Shown: positions 1 to 13,026 of the stretch, in pieces
How positions within the stretch are numbered: position 1 is the first letter of the stretch
How the letters are laid out: the number at the start of each line of letters is the position of its first letter
Origin: Hevea brasiliensis
Taxonomy: Eukaryota; Streptophyta; Magnoliopsida; Malpighiales; Euphorbiaceae
Length of the DNA stretch: 64,000 nucleotides
Assembly: GCF_030052815.1 (NCBI RefSeq)
Contig: NC_079499.1
Location: forward strand, 80,763,183 to 80,827,182
Direction: 5' to 3'
Notes under the pieces: generated by a model
Databases searched by the model: none
What the model saw: only the letters and a program-made list of their open reading frames with translations
Told to the model about the DNA's origin: nothing
Translations under genes and position numbers: made by a program

Positions 1-912
1 TGTCTAGAGAATAGGCCCCTTCCAAACCTTCCACCTCTACCTCTGCTTGCTCCCCCAAATTTCTTCCTCTTTCCAGATGTACCACTAGGACTTTGCTCTA
101 CTGATTTTTCCCCTTTATCTTTCTCTGATTTCTCAGTCTTCTCTGATTTCTCTTTCACTGGGGTTGCTTCTAAGTCAATCCTTTCCAACTCAAGTGCCTG
201 AGAGATGAGCTCAGAGAAGTTACTGTGTCTGAATCCCACTACTTGCATCCTCAAACTGGGCTTCAAACCGGTCTCAAATCTCTTTGCACCTTTCTTTGCT
301 GATAGAAAGGAGACTCCCAGCATAGTGGCTTAAGGGGGAGAACTCCCTCTCATACTCTGCCACTGATATGTTGCCTTGCTTCAGACTCAGAAATTCTTGT
401 AGTTTCTGATCCACATATGCATCTGGAACATATTTCTGTCTGAACTCTCTGATGAAGTCATCCCAGGTTAATACCGATGGTTCTGCTAAACTGTGGGGGA
501 TGGTCTTCCACCAGTCATACGCATCCCCTTGCAACAAAGACACTGAGTATTCAAATTTCAGCTCATCTGGGCAGTGCAGTTTCTTAAACACTCTATCCAT
601 TCTCTCCAACCACTACTCTGCCTCTAAAGGGTCCACTATACCCTTAAACTCTGTAGCCCCATACTTAAGTAGCTTATCATACTGTATGGCTAGAGGCTGT
701 GGTTGCACCACAGGTGTCTGAAGCGGAGCTTGGGTAGGCATGCTTCCAGCCATTTGTTGGAACATCACAGCCATCTGCTGAGCAAATTGTGCAGGAAACA
801 GCGGCATTTTTGGTGCTGGTGCCACTGACTCACTGACATTTTGGAGAGCTAGGGCTTCCCCTTGGGCCTCAGCCTCTACAGATTGCTCAATAGAGCGATC
901 CCCTTCTTCCAT
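1..912 (-). pseudogene. Ty3/gypsy gag of element A, broken
   Basis: This would encode the Gag structural polyprotein that forms the retrotransposon particle. It starts at 912 with a short Gln- and Ala-rich N-terminal region (methionine, then acidic residues). A retrotransposon Gag capsid region follows between about 609 and 280, recognisable by an AYDWW motif, a later WDDF and then EFRQKY. The frame is interrupted by an in-frame TAG at 613-615 where the family has a sense codon. It then shifts by one base near 274-280, after which the homologous basic, Ser/Gly/Arg-rich linker continues in another frame to the window edge. Element D carries a related gag N-terminus at 62081. The ORFs at 613-912 and 274-609 are therefore one gene, not two. 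Zinc knuckle, protease and pol would lie to the left of the window. Confidence 0.8.
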
Positions 913-1080
913 TTCAGTCTGGAGTTAGGATATCTCCTAAAGAAATAACACAAGGAGATTTCCTCCGTTAGTTCATATTTATGATGTAATGCACTATATG
1001 TAACAAATAAGGACATTGAGCAGTTGTACTTATCAAAGGAAAGACACAAATTCACAAGTCAAACATACTTCAAAAATTTA

Positions 1081-1092
1081 GCTCTGATACCA
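1081..1092 (-). other. Primer-binding site of element A
   Basis: On the minus strand this reads TGGTATCAGAGC, the complement of the 3' end of plant initiator-methionine tRNA used to prime reverse transcription. It lies 8 bp inside the LTR end at 1101. Confidence 0.85.
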
Positions 1093-1100
1093 CTAAAACA

Positions 1101-4100
1101 TGTCACACCTTACCCCTCTGTAAGGCATAACATGATCCCGTAGAATACCTAATGAACTACCGAACTTCACCTACCTATAACTCATTAAATACCCTACAAG
1201 GGATTTTAAAAACAATTTTCTTACTTTTTAGAAGTAGTGAGCATTTTCTAATAGGCATTAAAAACATTTAATTAGAGTTTGAAAACTAGTTAAAATTTTT
1301 GTCTATTTTTATTTGTCTGCAAATTTTAGAAAAATTTCAGCAGAGTGTCGTCTGTATTTTAATAAAATTGTTCTTCAAATACCAGTAAAAATACTTCCAA
1401 TAATTTGTTTCATCAATTCAACAACTACCACAACAAACTTGAACATGATTTCTCAAACTCCAAAATTCAAATCAATAATTCACAACTCAATATTTCCATT
1501 CATTTTCCATTAAAGTAAAAACAAATTACATTTATTAACCACTTTACATTAGCAAATCCAAAATGATATTATTACAACTTTATATAACTACTTATGACCA
1601 GTTTTTACATATACATATAGTTATATACACAAATATAAACATTACATTTAGGGTATAAATTTATACCCGATAAAACTTCAGAAAAGGTGGCTCCAAGATC
1701 CTCAACAGCTCCTCTAGTCTCTATATCTACGACAGCAATAACAGCCATCACTGAGTACTATGACTCAGTGGTGCACAACATATTAAAATAACAATTTATG
1801 CATAATTCAAATCACATTTATTCAATTATTGAACTGAACATGAAAAACAGATACAAAACATGATTTATAAATTTTTAGTCCAAACAATTTCATTTAGGAA
1901 GTCTCAAAATAATTTCATAAAAACACACAGTTATATCATGCCATTCGAAATATATTCATCTCAATAGCTAGAGGTTTATGAGAAATCACAAGGCTAGCTA
2001 GCTCAAACTATGGGTACCCATTCAATTTCTTCCTCTACTAGCACACACCTCAACACTTTAGCTGGAGAGGGAATCCAAATTCGAAACTATTTCTTCCCAC
2101 TAGTCATGCTAGTGAAGTATTCAAATATATGGTCATGACACTGTGGTTTCAAAACTATCTTAACAATTTACTAAACATTTATTGCCATTTCAAACACATA
2201 CAAGTAAACTTTCAACAACTTAAGTCAAAAGTATAATACACATTTTGCAATATAAGTAATTCATTTCAAGCACTTTGCAAATGAATTTTAAATAATATTA
2301 ATGTTGTGCACAAACCTTATGCGAGTCGCCTCTTGGCCTTGACTCTGTTAGTAGTATGCTCTAGAGCATATCATTTAGTATGTATCTTATACATGTTTTT
2401 ATTAATAAAAGGCATTTCTACTTTTCCGTTTACATAATATATTTATGTGTAATAGAAAAGGTCCATTGATATTTTGTTAAAAATTCTATTCTTAAGTTGT
2501 TAAGAATATGAGTGACAGTATTTCTAGTACAAAGTATCATAAATAGGTTCACAATCGAGGATACTTCACAATAAGGACATGACTTGTCTAGAAAGATTGT
2601 ATTCATGTTTGTTTCCAAGTTATTTATATGAGATATAAATAAGATGGAATGGTGAGTCTCATGCCATATAACAAACATGATAGGCACTTATACATGATAA
2701 GTAGACCGAACCAGTGATGCTTATGACAAGCACATGGAGTTTACTCTTGTAAATGCATTGTCATAAATCATATCAGTGCATATAATCTTTAGATCTAAGA
2801 TAGCACAGTTATCTTGTATATAGGTGGTTTGAGTTTGATACTGCTTTCATACTTGTACTGTGTATGGGTATATGGGCATGTGCTGGCTCCTACTAGTTAT
2901 ATATGGAGGTAGGTGTTGATCAAGATGGAATATGTTCCTCTAAGTAAATAGAGATAAAATCCTATGTTCATTTAATTATTCTTGATGTTTCAAGTTCCTG
3001 GCCAAGACAGATAGATTTATTTAAAAAAGAGTTTCTGATAAGAAAATCTTTTAATTAAAAACTGGAATTAAAAGAGAACATAATATTCATAGCAAATGGG
3101 GTTTGACATAAACCATGACTCCAGCTTGAGTTGGGATTTTGTAACAGGGAAATTTTAGTGCATGGTAACATATGATTATAGGTTCATTTACGGTAAACCT
3201 TATTACTAATTGGGTGGCCATGGCATGCTATGCTAGGTGTTCACCATGGTCTATGAGGTGCATAAAATGATTTAGAGAAATCATTTATGGTAGGAAAGAG
3301 TTTTGATGATATTAAGAGTTGATATCATCTCTCATTGCTAATTAGTGATGAGCCCAGTAAGTCACACACATACACAAGTAATCACCTAATTAAATATGAT
3401 TTAATTAATTAATTAAAGGGTTTAATTGATTAATTAAATAGGTTTAGTTTGCGATTAGATTGCAAAGTCCCTAGCATGACTTGAAACCAAATCTAGATTA
3501 TTAGATGTATATGGGAAAGTTAAATTTATATTTAAAGTGTTTAAATATGAATTTAATTAATGAGAAATTAATTAATAGAGATTAATTAATTTATTTATAT
3601 TTGATATAAATTGATTGGAGGAAGAGAAATAATTATTTTGGGTTGAGAACTCAAAATTAAGACACAGGGACATTTTGGTCATTTCACAGGGTGACATGTG
3701 GCACCATGAGATGGTGACACATGGCATTACACATAAGCTTGCCAAATATTTTTTAATCATGTAAGATAATTAAAATTAAGATTAAATATAGGTTTGACAC
3801 TTGGCACAATGTGATTGGGTCAATTAAACCTAGAACCAATCAGAGGTGGCACGTGGCAAGGGTTTAATGTGTTGACCTAGCTCTATAAGTGTTGTTATGA
3901 AAAGAAAACAACACAACCAGCAACATATAACCTTGTTGCTGCCACCCAAGAGGCTTCCTCTTCTCTTCATCTTCTTCTCTCATCTATTCCAAGAGATTAG
4001 CAAACAATATCTTGAATTAAAAATACTAGAAATTATTTCTAATGTCCTGTTTACATCTTTAATCTCTTAAAAGGAAAAACTTGATTTTCTAATTAATTGA

Positions 4101-6650
4101 AAAAGCTTTAGAAGCTGTTCAAGGGCTGCCATAGGTGTTCTTGGTGTGGACAAGCTAGAGGGACAGTATCTGCTGTCCTAAAAATGCATCTGAAAGGCAC
4201 AAATACACTGCAGTGCATCAAGAGGTTAGTGTATTTGTTCTTGATCTAATCTAGGGTTCTAAAATTAATCTGATTAATTTTAAAATCTTAAATGGCAAAT
4301 ACAAATCCAAAAACATATTAAAAGTGTTTTAATATATTGTTTATCATTGAAATTAAATAGATAAAAATAAATCTTGCATGATGCATGTGACCCTAGGTGA
4401 AAATTTTTAAATTCAATGGTATAAACTTGTGTTTTTCACGCTTTCGCTCCTTTAGACTCGATGCTTCAGGTTCTTTTCCGGTATTCTTTTCAACTGAAAC
4501 ACAGAATTTTATAATGTTTCAGTATCATAATTTATCATAAGTCCAAAAATATTCTCAAATCTATTTATATCTTACTTTAATATGCTTAACTTTACGTTCT
4601 TTAAAATTTGTATTTCGGGATTACTATTCACGATACTATTCAAGTCAATTTATTGACTTTCTAATGCTTAATAGGTATGGAAATTCTAATTTCACCCACA
4701 TACCACATTTTGGTTACCTAATTTGTTGGTTTTGGTTGTTTTCTCAAACTTTAAGTCTCTTAGGCACAAATTTCAAATTTTCAGTTTTGGTATTCAGTTT
4801 TGCACTATTCCATTGGTCATGTTGCTGTGGAAATTTGACAAAGTTTTCTTCATAGAAGTTGTTCCTTATTGTCTTAACTTTATTTCCATTTTTAAATCAC
4901 TCCATTTGGAGTTTTTTAGCCCTAGTTATGGCCATTTGAAAATGGCTGGCCGGATTTGGAGTTACCCAGAATTTTGGGCATTTACTGGTTAATGGTAGTT
5001 TTTGTAGGTTGACTGCAGGTGAGTTTTTAGACAGCTTATGGTCAAATATAGAGCTTGTTGTCTTCATGAAAGTTGTAAGACTATGTCTCAGCTTTCTACT
5101 AGTAAATATTCAAGTCATTTGGACCTTCCTAGACCAAGTTATGGTCATTTACGTAACTACTGTTCATTTGGTCATTTTTGTACAGGTCAGTTTGCCAATT
5201 CTGGATTTGGCCTAATTGTTCACTAAGTTATGGTCACTTTCTGGGCATGATTCCTGAATGAAAAATGTGTCATTTTATGTCTAGTTTCATTCCCAATTGG
5301 CCTCACACAAATTGGGTTGGTAAATTTTCAGTTTTGGTCCTTGAAAGAGACCTAGGTCAAGCTGCCTGCAGATTGACCTTCACTAATCCGAATTGGAACT
5401 TAGTTCCAACAATTCATACATACCACAAATGGTCACAATTGACCATTTCTCAACTCAAATAAGGTCAATAACATCATTTGGCCAATTCTCAAATTTTTCT
5501 CCAATTTCTTCAAAATGCTAAAACCCTAACTACACATAAAGTTTAATTTAATGCATTCAAAGTGCACATTCATAATCTCTACACCTAATACACCTCAAAT
5601 AACCATTCAAACACTTCAAACTCATTCATTTCAAACCCTAATCCTAGTTGGATGAATTTCATATTTGGTCCCTCAACAATTATTTTTGTTTGATTTCCCT
5701 CAAATCTAAATTAATTCAAGTAGGTATACATGAATATAAAGAAAAATCAAAGAATGGATAACTAACCTTTTTGTGTGGCTTTTCTCTCTTCCCAAATTCC
5801 ACTTCTTTCCTTTTCTTTTTGTTGTCAATAGATGAATCAAGGTTCAAGGATAAGATTTACCTAAGAAATCTATGATTTTTATGGCTGATTTTTGGGTTCA
5901 CTAGAGCTTGAGTTTGGGTTTCAATGGAGTTTTTGAGAGAAAGCAAAAGGGAAGAGAGATGGGGACGTTTTTTTGAAGAAGAAGAAATGATTTTCTTTTT
6001 TTTATTTCATTTATCTCTTTAAATTAACCATTTGACTTAGTCCAAATTTGTAGGAAAAAGTAAATTAATTTTGACATCATAATTGATGTCATCACATGAT
6101 GTAATAAAACTTTTTTAATTTCTTCTCTTTTTTTTATTTTTCATTAGTTCTTTAATTTAATTCTTGATTTCAAAATTTTCTTTTCTCTAATTTTATTGAA
6201 CAGTTAGGTCAGGTGTCTGCTCTAGGGGTGAATTGACCAAATTGCCCCTCGCTAGTTCAATCCAGATTGCAAGTTATTCGATATTTCTTCTGGATCCCTG
6301 ACCTAATTATTTGACCTACTTAACAATTCTTTTTCGTGATTTTCTCTTTTTCACTGTGTTCGCAATAGTCCTAAGGATCGTGGCGTCACATTTTACGGTT
6401 CAAAATTTGAGTTTAGACTAATCTCGCAGTCATTCCCAAGAAGGTCACCCATCGCTATAACTCCCGGCTCATTTAACTTCTTGTGTTCTGTTTTTCTTAT
6501 TTATACTTAACTATTTGGCAATTACTAATTATTTGCGTTCAGGGCTTAACTAGGTGTCTTAAACATGGTTCTAATTCTCTTAATTGTCCAGACTAACACC
6601 GGTCACCGGAACAGTGAAATATACCAGGCTATGGAAATAGGGGTGTTACA
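1101..6650 (-). repeat. 5' LTR of gypsy element A, interrupted
   Basis: This is a long LTR of about 3.4 kb once the 2.1-kb X insertion is removed. It is related along its length to 7866-11694, 55645-59649 and 62268-64000. Inside are degenerate repeated modules (for example around 4840-5230) containing CTTCATGAAAGTTG-like and AGGTCA-like words, and a conserved inverted repeat at 5292-5316. I see no protein gene. The short ORFs at 4664-5462 and 6565-6753 look incidental to the repeat. Confidence 0.8.
2346..4454 (+). mobile_element. LTR element X, copy A (probable solo LTR)
   Basis: A 2,109-bp insertion splits the LTR of element A. GACTC at 2341-2345 and again at 4455-4459 is a 5-bp target-site duplication, and closing the gap restores alignment with the uninterrupted LTR around 9346-9395. 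The insertion begins TGTTAGTAG and ends in TTTA, so its termini are TG...TA rather than the usual TG...CA. The first 0.9 kb recurs in inverse orientation at 6651-7559. There are several TTAATTAA runs near 3385-3430 and 3540-3590, and a TATA-like CTATAAG near 3882. It has no coding region. I call it a solo LTR because it has no ORF and a 5-bp duplication, but the parent element is not visible here. Confidence 0.65.
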
Positions 6651-7559
6651 TTATATACTATGGTTAACACCTAGCATAGCATGCCATAGCCACCCAATTA
6701 GTAATAAGGTTTACCTTAAATGTACCTATAATCATATGTTACCATGCACTTGAATCTCTCTATTACAAAATCCCAATACGAGCTGGAGTCATGGTTTATG
6801 TCAAATCCCATTTGCTATGAATATTATGTTCTCTTTTAATTCCAGTTCTTGATTAAAAAGATTTTCTCATTAGAAACTCTTTTCTGATTAAATCTATCTG
6901 TTCTAGCTAGGAACTTGAAACATCAAGAACAATTAAATTAACATAGGATTTTATCCCTATTTACTTAGGGTAACAAATTCCATCTTGATCAACACCTACC
7001 TCCATATATAACTAGTAGGAGCCAGCACATGCCCATATACCCATACACAGTACAAGTATGAAAGCAGTATCAAACTTAAACCACCTATAGACAAGATAAC
7101 TGTGCTATCTTAGGTCTAAAGATTATATGCACTGATATGATTTATGACAATGCATTTACAAGAGTAAACTCCATGTGCTTGTCATAAATGTCACTGGTTC
7201 GGCCTACTTATCATGCATAAGTGCCTATCATGTTTGTTATATGTCATGAGACTCACCATTCTATCTTATTTATATCTCATATAAATACATTGGGAACAAA
7301 CATGAATATAATCTTTCTGGATAAGTCATGTCCTGTGTTAAGTATCCTCAATTGTGAACCAATTTATGATACTTTGTGCTAGAAATACTGTCACTCATAT
7401 TGTTAACAACTTAAGAATAGAATTTCTAACAAAATATCAATGGACCTTTTCTATTACACATAAATATATTATGTAAACGGAAAAGTGAAAGTGTCTTTTA
7501 TTAATAAAACATGTACAAGATACATACTAAATGATATGCTCTAAGGCATACTATTAACA
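6651..7559 (-). mobile_element. LTR element X, copy B (partial)
   Basis: On the minus strand it starts TGTTAATAG at 7559 and matches copy A (2346-3240) base for base over long runs until it is cut at 6650/6651 by the LTR end of element A. It is inserted in the gag of copia B, whose homology to copia C resumes at about 7560. The remainder should lie beyond element A, left of the window. Copies A and B face each other across 3.4 kb. Confidence 0.7.
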
Positions 7560-10500
7560 ATTTTCTAATGAGAGCTCATCTAACGATTTTTGCATATCAT
7601 TATCTAAAGGTCTATCATCCTTATAGGAAGTCTCATTCTCCTTCCTTAAACTAGCAAGCTCACTTTTCAAAAGTTTATTTTTCTTGTGACTTAATTCTAG
7701 TTCATCATTCATATCTTTAAGAGCACTAACTAGTTTATCATAAGAAAATTCAACAACATCATCATTTAAAGTTACCTCATTGGAGCTTTCCTCCATTTCT
7801 ATGAAGAACATTTGTGCAACTTGATCACCAATCTCATTATCTTCGGAGTCACTTAATTCATCCCATGTCACACCCTACCCCTCTGTAAGGCATAACATGA
7901 TCCCGTAGTATACCTAATGAATTACCAACTCCGTCTACTGATAACCCATTAAATACACTACAAGGGATTTTAAAAACTTTTCTTACTTCTTTTACAGTGG
8001 TGAGTACTATTTACAGGTGTTAAAAACCTTTTTTGAACTGAAGTTATAGAACTAACACATTTGAATTATTTGGAATTTCTATAAAAAATTTTGGCAGAGT
8101 GCCATTTGTATTTTGGATAAAACAGTTCTTCAGAAAACCTGTAAAAAGCACTTCAAATAGATTTCTCAATCTCGACTCCAACAGTTAAACAACACAATAT
8201 CTTTTTCAACTCAAATCCACAGTAATTTTTCAAAGACTGAGATAAAAGAAATATAATACAATTTTTACAAGTCAAAATACTCATAATTTATTTTACAACT
8301 TCAATGTACAATTTTAATTTACAACTGCTCAAAACCAAGAACACTATATACATACAGTGAACATACATTACAGTATAAAATGTAAAATGTGGTATACTCA
8401 TTATACCCGATAATCTCTCGCTGGATGTACTAGCAGCCTAGTCTGCTGCCCTATCCGTCTGTCTACCTGTGACAGCAATGAAAAGCTATCGCTGAGACAA
8501 TGTCTCAGTGGCGCACAACATTAACCAAATACAACTTTAAATCACAATTCATAAATCATATAAATGATAGATACGTAAAACCATAGTTAAATTCAAGACA
8601 ATGAACGTCATAAGAAATTTAACACAATATCACAATAAATCTCAGTAATCAAAACGTAATTAAATTCAAAAGACAGTGAATGTCAATAAGAATTTAAACT
8701 CCATTTCACAAATTATCGAAGCTCATAATAACACAATTTAGTCGAATAATTTACGAACACAGTGTTGCCAATTCATACACAACTTAAGCCATGACACAAA
8801 ATTTCCGATCAATGCCGCGTTGTACACCACGACAAAGCAATCACAACCCCACTAATCGAAATTAATGAGGAAGGGAGCTAGCTATATAATGAGTACTCAT
8901 CCGATCACCTCAACTGGTAAACCAGAGAGGGAGAAAAATAAACGATCACGACTCCATAAATGGAGAAGGAAAATAAACGATCACAACCCCATAAATGGAG
9001 AAGGAATGATATGATATTGTCATGCTAAGTGTGAACACAAAATCAATTCCAAACATTTTATTCAAATGATTCGTGAGAATCCAATAAATTTCCAAAGTTA
9101 TAATTTCATTCACAAAATGGCAACACAATTCATAATTAACTTCAATTTTCACAAATCACACTAAATCAATTTTTTCCACAGTTTCAAACCATTTACAATG
9201 CTTTTCAAGCAATAAGTATCCATTCAAACACATTTCCATAATTGAAAACAATAATATACAAATAGTCATAATTTATTTTAATTGAAAAATTCAAAAGAAA
9301 TAACTGTTGCACACAAACCTCTGATAACTGTCTCCTGGCCTTGACTCAGTGTTTCCTTCCCTTTCCCTGAGTCTTTGCTAACTGAGAAACACAATTTGAA
9401 GTGTTTCAGTACTCATTTAAACTGTCTCGAACGATAATTCTTGATAATTAATACACTGGATTCTATTACTTGCTTAGTCAGCCTAATATGTCGACTCTCG
9501 ATGCATTCCAGGTAAATTAGGTTTTAATGTTACTAATATGTCACATTCGATAGTCTTTTAGGGTTGGTATATGTTAACAAATTCATTCCCATATATACTG
9601 CATTTTATTGCAACTTGCTGGATTCCGGGATACTAGTTTAACCTAGCCGGACGACCTAGTTCCCTCAGTTTTCGGGTTTCGATCAAAACTACAAACTTGT
9701 AGATCTATGTCTTATTGCACGCGGGACAAAATTTCAGGTCATTCTGAGTTATGTAGACCAAGTTATGGTTATTTTACTATTGCTGGTCAAAATGCATCAA
9801 AATTTGTCACTTTAGGTCACTTTAGGTTCGGCCAGTTTTTGGATCCGAACTTGTGCAAGCTGTTTGACTTGCTTATGGTCATTTCTGGGCTATGGTGTCT
9901 CCATAAGACTTGTAGATATGGGTCTTAACTATTCATGGTCAAAATTTCAGGTCAATTGGACCTGTTTTGAGTGAGTTACGGCCTAAACACTAACTGCTGC
10001 CCAAATGGTCAATTTTCAGGCCTCAATTGCACTTAATCCGGATTTGGTCATTTTTCAAGCTACCTTGCAAGCAGAATTTTGGCAAGCTTCCTTCATGAAA
10101 GTTGGCACATTTTGTACCTAGTTTCACCTCCAATTGGTCTCATACCAATTGGAGCCACACACTCAAAGTTCTAGGCCAAAATGCATACTGCCCTATTGCA
10201 CTTCCTTTATTACTCATCAAATATCATTTTTAGCATTTACCAATTCACACATTCTTACCCAATCTGGTTTGTACCATAACCTAAACATATTTTACCACAT
10301 TTTGTTGATCATTTTGGCAGCTTACAATCACATTCAACATACATCACAAAGTGCAGAATTTGTCAAATTCAATTACAACAATTTAACTACCTATTCATGC
10401 TCATTTACATGTCCAACTTCACACCATCACACATATACCCAACTGCCATCACAACTAACACAATTCAACATTAATATTATATCATCCAAACATGAAATAA

Positions 10501-12652
10501 CATCCTTATGGTTCACCCAACCAGGCTGCCAATTCATGCATTACATTCCATTAATTCCCAAGCTTCAAATTTCAAATACACATCCACATATACTAAGTAT
10601 ACATCACCCAAATAATTTCCTACACACATATACATTTAATCAATCCTTTAATCTACCATTTAAAAGCAAGAATAAGCTGTCCTCAAAGTGTTTCCATGGC
10701 TACCAAAAGTACACATCCCCTTTAAACATCAAACCTCAAAAATTTCTTCATAAATCAAGTACCCATAACATCCTTACAAACTTTAATAAAACAATAATCA
10801 AAAACTCAAACTTACCAATTTGGAAATTCTTCAAAACTCCTCCAAAACTTGGTCTTCTTGCTTCCTATCCACTGCCCATTGTGTAAGGATCACTTTTAAT
10901 GGAGAGACTTACAAGAAATTATGGCTTGAAAGTGAAGATTGGAGTTCATGCATGGAGCTTGGAAGCTTTGGCCATGGAGTTCTTCTTGGGAGCAAATCGG
11001 CTGCTGTTTGGGAAGGTTGAAGAAGATGACAATCTGTCCAAAAATGAGGATGTAGTGGTCCACTTAGGTGAGTTAGTGGAGCACCATGTGTGATTAAATA
11101 TTTATTTAATCTTAAATTCCCAATTTCTCACATTAAGCTCTCAATTATTGCTATTTACTTTAGGTACCACCAATTTAATTTTTCATGACATTTTCCAAGT
11201 GTAATATCATGTATTTTTAATGGACATTTAAGTCAAAAGACAACTCGGGGTGTCAAATGACCACAATGCCCCTATTTGGGTGCATTCCCGATTTTTCGGT
11301 AACACCGGATTTTATCCGTTTTTCGATTTCTCACTTTTCTTTGTACTAATTATTTAATTTTTCTTTGATATTTCTAATGATATTTATACTTCAATAAATA
11401 TTTGTTTGAGTCCTAAAAATATTTTCCAGGGTTCCTCGCAGTCCAGGGCTAGTCAACGGTCCACGCCGTGACTTCCCGGTACGGTCACCCATCCCTAGGG
11501 TTCCCGGCTCGCTTAACTTGGTTACATTTCTTTGCTATTATTTTTCCTTTGCTTTTCATGTATTTTCTTTTCTTGTATTTCATTATTTTATGTCTCCTCA
11601 CTCATATCGAAGTGTGGTTCTAGGCATCCTAGCTGCCTGGACAACACTGGCCACCGAAACAGTAGAACGCACTATCAAACTTAGGGGTGTTACATCCCAT
11701 GTTGCTTTGAGAGCTTTCTTCTTGAATTTCTTAAAAGGCTTCTTTAATTTAGGACAATCCATTCTAATGTGACCTAGCTTGTTATATTCAAAGCATATGG
11801 GAGGATCCCTTTTACTATTTTGACCCTTGTCCTTCTTGCAGTTCCTCTTTGGGATGAATTTCTTATTTTGTAAGAGCATCTTCCTTATTCTTCTTGTCAC
11901 TAGAGCCAACTCTTCACCATCAAACTCATCATCTTCATCACTTGAGTTTTCGGAAGATACTTTGAAGGCAATGTTCTTCTCGGCTTTGTTGGGTTCCTCC
12001 ACTTGTTCTCTTTTGAGGTTCATCTCATAGTCAATGAGATTTCCCAAGAGCTCATCAAGTTGCACTTTGCTCAAGTCTTTGGAATCCTTGAGTGAGGTTA
12101 TTTTGGGTAGCCACTCCTTAGGAAGACTTCTTAGTAACTTCTTTACTAACTCCTCATTTGTGAATGTCTTCCCGATTTAATTCCCCCTATGATCTCCATA
12201 AATCTATCATTCATTGGACTTATGGTTTCATCCGACTTCATCTTAAACAACTTATATTGATAAATGAGGGAATCCATCTTATTCTCCTTTACTTAACTAG
12301 TACCCTCATGAGTAACTACCAAAGCATCCCAAATTTCTTTTACGGTAGACTTCATACACACTTTATTATATTCACTTCTACTTAGTGCACAAAATAAAAT
12401 ATGAATAGCTTTATCATTTAGAGCTACTCTTCTTTTCTCTTACTCACTCCATTCACCCTTTGGCTTAGCTATATGTACACCATCTATAATTTTTGTTGGG
12501 GTGAGAAGCCTATTCTCTACAACATCCCACAAGTTAACTCTTTCTGATTTAAGAAAATAAAACATTCTATTTCTCTAATATAAGAAGTCATTCCCATCAA
12601 AGAAGGGAGGTCTTACCACTGATTAACCTTCTTGTGCATTGAGGGTTGCCAT
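7560..12652 (-). pseudogene. Ty1/copia gag of copia B, split and broken
   Basis: This was the copia Gag capsid and nucleocapsid precursor. The start ATG is at 12652-12650, followed by the N-terminal sequence shared with copia C (MATLN...). A TAA at about the tenth codon already breaks it. The capsid (UBN2-like) region runs, with further stops, to about 12080. From 12074 to 11700 an open stretch carries an acidic Ser/Asp/Glu region and a CCHC zinc knuckle (CFEYNKLGHIRMDC), in which the second cysteine is replaced by tyrosine. The coding frame then jumps across the solo gypsy LTR (11694-7866) and resumes at 7865 with an acidic segment and a Lys/Glu-rich probable coiled coil. It is cut by element X at 7559. 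The two ORFs at 11598-12074 and 7554-7871 are halves of this one gene, each with LTR sequence at its end. Confidence 0.8.
7866..11694 (-). mobile_element. Solo gypsy LTR, family of elements A and D
   Basis: A 3,829-bp LTR with no internal domain. TCCCA at 7861-7865 and 11695-11699 is a perfect 5-bp target-site duplication, and the copia B gag reads across it. It starts TGTCACACC and ends GGTGTTACA on the plus strand (reverse of the LTR orientation). A conserved inverted repeat lies at 10128-10154. The 250-codon plus-strand ORF at 10134-10886 is low-complexity (Asn, His, Ser, Thr-rich) and is not matched by an open frame in the related LTRs, so I do not call it a gene. Solo LTRs arise by recombination between the two LTRs of a full element. 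Confidence 0.9.
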
Positions 12653-12697
12653 TAATCTTTGCTCCAAGATATTTAAATCTTTAGTAAATGGAGATTT

Positions 12698-12709
12698 GCT
12701 CTGATACCA
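12698..12709 (-). other. Primer-binding site of copia B
   Basis: Minus-strand TGGTATCAGAGC, complementary to initiator-Met tRNA, 2 bp inside the LTR edge at 12712. Confidence 0.85.
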
Positions 12710-13026
12710 CTTGTTGTCCCTTGTAGCAACCCAAGAGGGGGTGAATTGGGTTTTAATTAAAAAATTGAAGGGTAGTTGGAGATTTTTAAGTGAAATGCAT
12801 AAAGAAAAGGAAGGAAAAAAAACACATGGAATTTTATAGAGGTTCAGCTATCCCAAGCCTACATCCTCTCCACAAGATCCTTCTTGAGAGTTAACTCCCC
12901 TAAAATTCTTCTTTGGGTGAAGAATAAACCCCTTACAATCACTACAAGAGCAAACCCTTACTCTTTTATAAATCTCTTTACACTCAAGAGCAATTTAATA
13001 CTCTATCATACTTAAGTAACAATAAA

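Larger units (their letters stand above)
1..6650 (-). mobile_element. Ty3/gypsy LTR retrotransposon A, 5' part
   Basis: This element reads right to left. In minus-strand order it has a 5' LTR (6650 to 1101), an initiator-Met primer-binding site (1092 to 1081) and a decayed gag that runs off the left window edge. The LTR begins TGTAACACCCC and ends GGTGTGACA on the minus strand, the same termini as the solo LTR at 7866-11694 and element D at 55645. The element sits inside a copy of LTR element X, whose sequence resumes at 6651. The LTR is itself split by X copy A (2346-4454). The other end and its target-site duplication lie outside the window. Confidence 0.85.

Noticed and set aside
1081..1092. 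tRNA gene fragments suggested by TGGTATCAGAGC at several places
   Set aside because: These are retrotransposon primer-binding sites next to LTR ends. No tRNA cloverleaf surrounds them.
7554..7871. Separate small acidic gene
   Set aside because: It is the C-terminal piece of copia B gag, matching 32700-33000 in copia C.
10134..10886. 250-codon plus-strand open frame
   Set aside because: It lies inside a solo LTR, is low-complexity and is closed in the related LTRs at 58100-58800 and 63700 onward.
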